Assembly (NCBI RefSeq): GCF_035918095.1
Contig: NZ_CP109137.1
Coordinates: forward strand, 310,001 to 374,000
DNA length: 64,000 bases
Direction of reading: 5' to 3'
DNA from: Streptomyces sp. NBC_01750
Lineage (GTDB): Bacteria > Actinomycetota > Actinomycetes > Streptomycetales > Streptomycetaceae
The notes below the pieces were generated by a model. It was not told where the DNA came from, did not search any database, and saw only the letters and a program-made list of their open reading frames with translations. The position numbers were made by a program, and so were the translations under genes. Shown here piece after piece: positions 61,264 through 64,000 of this stretch (positions are counted from its first letter, which is position 1; each line of letters begins with the position of its first letter).

Positions 61264-61881
61264 CCGACACGATCGACGCCGAAGCAGCAGCGCACGCTGT
61301 CCGGCCGAGCCACCGCAACAGCGAAGCTCGGCGACGGCCTTGTCGAGGCGCTGCGAATCGCTGGCTGACGGCCGGTCGGGCGGGCGGTCGGCCAGGCAGA
61401 TGCCGGCCTTCGGCCAGGTCGATCCGGCAATGGTGGAGACGACGCGGCAGGCGATCGCCGAAACGGCCGACGCCTCGTCGAGGACTGTCGCGCCCGGGCT
61501 CGCCCACGAGCTACTCGACCGGGCCCGCCACCCGAAGGTCGCCGACCGCATCCCGGTGCTCTACATCACCGTCCCGCCCGCGGCGACCGCTCCCGCATGT
61601 TCGCTTCCCTTCGCGCGCTCCCTGAACCTGCCGGTCCGTGCGTGACCAGGGCCATGAACGGGTCGATGCCGGTGCGCTGCTCGCAGCGGCCGAACACGCG
61701 GGCGTCGTGGACGTCGTAGGCGACCGGGTAGGCCAGGCCGCGGCTGCGGACCCCATGGAGTCACCGCCGCCGCTTCCAGCGACACACCCGTCCGCTTACC
61801 TGCGCGACCTGCCTCCGCGGCGCTTGCCGCAACATCGAGGCTGAGGGACGGCCGGAGATGCGGGCCGATGGCTCTGAATGC
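61264..61881. mobile_element. Transposase debris (IS630-like and Mu/other scraps)
   Basis: On the minus strand at about 61620-61765, SRGLAYPVAYDVHDARVFGR and CEQRTGIDPFMALV match the start of the DDE domain of a Streptomyces IS630-type family. On the plus strand at about 61400-61520, FGQVDPAMVETTRQAIAETA and DASSRTVAPGLAHELLDRA resemble the N-terminal helical part of Mu-type transposases. Both are short and frame-broken. No intact gene lies in this 620-base stretch. Confidence 0.5.
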
Positions 61882-62841
61882 TCATTGCCCGCTGCGGAAC
61901 TTGTCGAGTTGCTTCTCGAAAGCCTTCGTCTCCGCGATCAGCCACTCGCGTGCGTTCTCCTGCGCCTTGTCGCCCTGGTCCTTGAATGCTCCGCTGAAAT
62001 GCTTCTGGAGTTGGGTCCACCAGCCGAAGTCCAGCATCGCCCATGCCTGCGGACACAACGGGGCCCGGGTTTTCGGCAGGTAGCCCGCACCGACCAGGGG
62101 CCCGTGGAACCTCTTCGGGTCGCTCCCCTCGAGGTAGCAAAGGAAGTTGAAGACTCGTTGCTGGATGACGGGGTGATCGCTCGAGAGCCCCTCCAGCGTC
62201 AGTTTGCCCTGCTCGCGGGCGATCTCGTCGAAAAGGATTGCGGCTGCCAGCGACGGATCCGGTCCAACCTCGTTGACGGTGTAGAACGACGCGAAGCCGT
62301 CGGCGGCATCCTCCTCAAGGCCGGGGTTCGCAAGCAGAAGCTGACGCTGCAGAGCATGGCCCATCTCGTGGCCGAAGATGAACTGGGTCGACAGCGCGGT
62401 CAGGTCGTCGGCGTTGAACTTGGCCTTGGGGAACAGCGCGGGACGCTTGACGGTCTTGACGACGTTGCTGAGGACCCCTTCGATCTGAGTCAGGAACGGC
62501 GGGGGCACAAAGATCGTTCCACCGTCGGGCTGGGTGACCGCATCCGTAACCCCCGGTGGGACCTTGTCGGTGACTTTTACGACCAGGTCATGCGGAAGGG
62601 CGACCGACTTGTTCACCCAGTCGGCGACCTGCTCGAGCACGCGGGACTTCCGGATCACCGCTACGGCCCGCCGGTCCTCCGGCTTGATCGCCTTGTCCTG
62701 GTAGACGACCGTGACTTTGCCGTTCGCGTCAGCCTTGTTGCCATCTCCACTACACGAGGCGACGGCGAAGCTGGCGACGAGCAGCGCCCCCGCGGAAGCA
62801 GTCCTCAACATGGCCGAGTACCCACCGCTGCTCAGCACCAT
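61882..62841 (-). CDS. DUF4344 metallopeptidase lipoprotein
   Basis: A 319-residue lipoprotein metallopeptidase. The signal (LRTASAGALLVASFAVASC) ends in lipobox VASC. The catalytic zinc site is FIFGHEMGHALQRQ (HExxH), with Glu in LEEDAADGFASFYTV as third-ligand region. GTIFVPPPFLTQIEGVLSN and VADWVNKSVALPHDLVVKV precede it. The family (PF14247-like) acts outside the membrane; its substrates are unknown. ATG 62841 is preceded by AAGGAA at 11 bases; an internal ATG at 62811 gives a standard 20-residue signal and may be the true start. Confidence 0.85.
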   Translation of the reverse strand: MVLSSGGYSAMLRTASAGALLVASFAVASCSGDGNKADANGKVTVVYQDKAIKPEDRRAVAVIRKSRVLEQVADWVNKSVALPHDLVVKVTDKVPPGVTDAVTQPDGGTIFVPPPFLTQIEGVLSNVVKTVKRPALFPKAKFNADDLTALSTQFIFGHEMGHALQRQLLLANPGLEEDAADGFASFYTVNEVGPDPSLAAAILFDEIAREQGKLTLEGLSSDHPVIQQRVFNFLCYLEGSDPKRFHGPLVGAGYLPKTRAPLCPQAWAMLDFGWWTQLQKHFSGAFKDQGDKAQENAREWLIAETKAFEKQLDKFRSGQ

Positions 62842-62901
62842 AGTCAGCTCTTTTCCTTGGTCAAGGCGTTGGGGCGGGCGGTCTCCGGAGCCACTTCCCG
62901 A

Positions 62902-62946
62902 TGCCGGAGGCAGGACTCGAACCCGGCACGCGGATTATGATCGACC
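62902..62946 (-). other. tRNA 3'-half-like sequence (possible attachment site)
   Basis: The minus strand reads GATCATAATCCGCGTGCCGG and then GTTCGAGTCCTGCCTCCGGC. It contains an anticodon-loop-like CATAATCCG, a GGTTCGAGTCC T-loop and a plausible acceptor strand. No matching 5' half is seen, and the T stem pairs poorly. tRNA 3' ends are common integration sites in Streptomyces, so this may be an att remnant. Weak. Confidence 0.35.
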
Positions 62947-62998
62947 GACCATCTGTCCACAATGGACCATCTACAGACGTTTCGTCCCATTGGTTCGA

Positions 62999-63020
62999 CT
63001 TGGTGCGATCTTGCACCAAG
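62999..63020. terminator. 8-bp perfect hairpin
   Basis: CTTGGTGC and GCACCAAG are separated by GATCTT. It could terminate transcription from either side or be an operator; it lies between the tRNA-like sequence and the broken HNH gene. Confidence 0.45.
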
Positions 63021-63172
63021 GTGACGCGCCCCGAGTCTCCGGGGGCGGCGTTTCGCCCGCCCGAGCAGTGATTCTTCGGTTGTCCGGATCGACGCTCGAA
63101 CCCCGGAACATTCACCTTGAAGGTGCAGCGCGATGGCCGCTCATTCCCCCAATCCGTCCGGGCTGACGGCTT

Positions 63173-63640
63173 CTACGGTGCGGGCGTGTATTGGACGACC
63201 GTGGTCTGGCACGGCCCGTCGGCGAATACCTTCAAGGCCGCCAACTCGGGTGCGTCCGCGGCCGGCTGCCAGCGCAGTTGGGTCGCCACCACTCCCCCAC
63301 ATACCGGCAGTCCGCATCCGCGGCCGGCGGCAGCCACTCCGCCGGATCCTGATCCGCCTTGACCGGTTCGTCCGCGCAGTCACCGCGACCAGCGACGTCG
63401 CCGCCTTTGGTCGTTCGCGTACGCTTCACGCCGGGCCGAGGTCCCGGCGGAGGCGCCGGAGTCCCGGGCTTCGGCCGGCTGCACCATGTCGTCGATGTCG
63501 AGCGCGCCGGGGTCGGTGACTGCCTGCCGTCGTAGTAGTAGGAGAGCCACCCACCGAGGGCGCCCTCCTCGCTGGTGTTCCGCCTTGCCGCCGAGCCGCC
63601 TACGAGGACCGTCATAGGGCTCGCAAGGCAAGTTGATCCG
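63173..63640 (-). pseudogene. HNH endonuclease-family (DUF1524/GmrSD-like) protein, broken and active-site altered
   Basis: Across frames the minus strand reads LGGWLSYYYDGR, DPGALDIDDMVQPAEARDSG and REAYANDQ, then KADQDPAEWLPPAADADCRY and, after another shift, VATQLRWQPAADAPELAALK to a stop at 63173. This is the secreted Streptomyces HNH family (DALDIDHMVPLAEAWDSGA... KADQDP..W.P). At least three frameshifts occur, and the catalytic His of DIDHMV is Asp here, so it is inactive even if the frame were repaired. The N-terminal part with the signal is missing. Confidence 0.7.
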
Positions 63641-63710
63641 GTCCGATTCGCTTCTGGTCTCAGGTGATCCGGTACGACTGGCGGGCGGCGGTCATCGCAC
63701 ACAACGTGGA

Positions 63711-64000
63711 TCAGCACACGAGGGAACGCGCGACGCGGAAGCCCACGTCGTCGACGTGGAAGGTCGGGTGGCTGCGGCGCCGCGCGGATGCCCGGCAGCT
63801 CCAGTGCTCGTCGAACCAGCCTCCGCCGCGTAGCACTCTGTAGGCGCCGTAAGCCTCGGCGTCGTAGATGTCCCAGCACCAGTCCCAGACGTTTCCGAGC
63901 ATGTCGTAAAGGCCCCACGGATTGGGCTGCTTGCCGCCCACGTCGTGGATCTGCTCGTGGGAGTTGCCGCGGTACCAAGCAATCTCGTCGAGCGGCCCGT
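63711..64000 (-). CDS. Formylglycine-generating enzyme-like (SUMF1) protein, C-terminal part
   Basis: The frame enters from the window edge and ends at 63711. PLDEIAWYRGNSHEQIHDVG, GGKQPNPWGLYDMLGNVWDW, RVLRGGGWFDEHWSCRASAR and DDVGFRVARSLVC are the hallmarks of the FGE-sulfatase domain (NPWGLYDMLGNVWEW, RGGSW, GFR). FGE oxidises a Cys to formylglycine in sulfatases; many homologues do other oxidations (e.g. EgtB-like). Here the common E of NVWEW is D (NVWDW), and RGGSW is RGGGW, so a non-canonical role is likely. The two catalytic Cys cannot all be judged from this part. Confidence 0.85.
   Translation of the reverse strand, partial: GPLDEIAWYRGNSHEQIHDVGGKQPNPWGLYDMLGNVWDWCWDIYDAEAYGAYRVLRGGGWFDEHWSCRASARRRSHPTFHVDDVGFRVARSLVC

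Noticed and set aside
1..64000. CRISPR array
   Set aside because: No regularly spaced short direct repeats with unique spacers were seen; the only long-range exact periodicity is the coding 126-bp array at 51413-52420.
1..64000. Secondary-metabolite biosynthetic core (PKS, NRPS, terpene, RiPP cyclase)
   Set aside because: No ketosynthase, condensation/adenylation, prenyltransferase or lanthionine-synthase motifs were found; the acyl-CoA ligase, SDR and SnoaL-like genes are not clustered with any such core.

Overview
The window is high-GC actinomycete DNA, almost certainly from a Streptomyces. The evidence is strong third-position GC bias, GTG/TTG starts, LAL-type LuxR and NB-ARC regulators, PASTA-less Ser/Thr kinases, YcgR/YcgQ-type permeases, F420/LLM enzymes, and many decayed insertion sequences. 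The mixture of intact accessory genes, remnants of IS5, IS630, IS21, Tn3 and IS701-like transposases, and a group II intron fits an accessory region or chromosome arm rather than the conserved core.

Layout. 1-2 kb: start of an APH-fold kinase gene leaving the window, transposase debris, broken small genes. 2.1-9 kb: DHFR-family protein, tandem GNAT, a catalytically complete virginiamycin B lyase (vgb) coupled to a YciI protein, a large LAL regulator, an alpha/beta hydrolase. 9.5-15.4 kb: small membrane protein, a second-type RNase J, IS debris, a frameshifted DUF1963 gene, a 41-residue peptide gene behind a 9-bp inverted repeat, and a PLP desulfhydrase-like enzyme. 15.5-18 kb: three-gene overlapping operon (Atu4866-like, SDR, SnoaL-like) divergent from an MmyB-type HTH regulator. 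18-25.3 kb: membrane Ser/Thr kinase, methyltransferase, then an NB-ARC/TPR protein, a two-TM protein and a TIR-like membrane protein that look like an NLR-type signalling set. 26-28.3 kb: orphan WapI-type immunity protein and an inverted duplication of a promoter plus Ala/Pro-rich membrane protein gene. 28.6-35.7 kb: SLATT-like protein, methyltransferase, thioesterase, acyl-CoA ligase, DUF6069 membrane protein, CocE-type hydrolase, frameshifted zinc-ribbon gene. 35.7-40.7 kb: merR truncated by a group II intron, RidA, intact transposase, TetR. 41-48 kb: frameshifted hydrolase, YcgR/YcgQ-like permease pair, ABC ATPase scrap, Old Yellow Enzyme, MFS exporter fused to carboxypeptidase-regulatory domains, divergent MarR. 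48.7-55.5 kb: LLM flavoprotein, then an EACC1 - caspase/42-residue-repeat - Ser/Thr kinase conflict cassette, an FxLYD-like lipoprotein and a hypothetical protein. 55.9-64 kb: IS graveyard with DUF4142, nucleotidyltransferase, GNAT, carboxyethylornithine-synthase-like enzyme, DUF4344 metallopeptidase lipoprotein, broken HNH nuclease and the C-terminus of a formylglycine-generating-enzyme-like protein.

The most interesting systems are (i) the NB-ARC protein and adjacent two-TM protein that share short Gln/Gly motifs resembling amyloid signalling (RHIM/BASS-like) sequences, (ii) the compact EACC1/caspase/kinase cassette, (iii) the inverted duplicated promoter/membrane-protein locus, and (iv) the small peptide gene with its own operator-like repeat. 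At least five otherwise complete genes carry isolated single frameshifts, which may be real decay or assembly indels; this should be kept in mind throughout. No database search was run; all family names come from reading the translated sequence.
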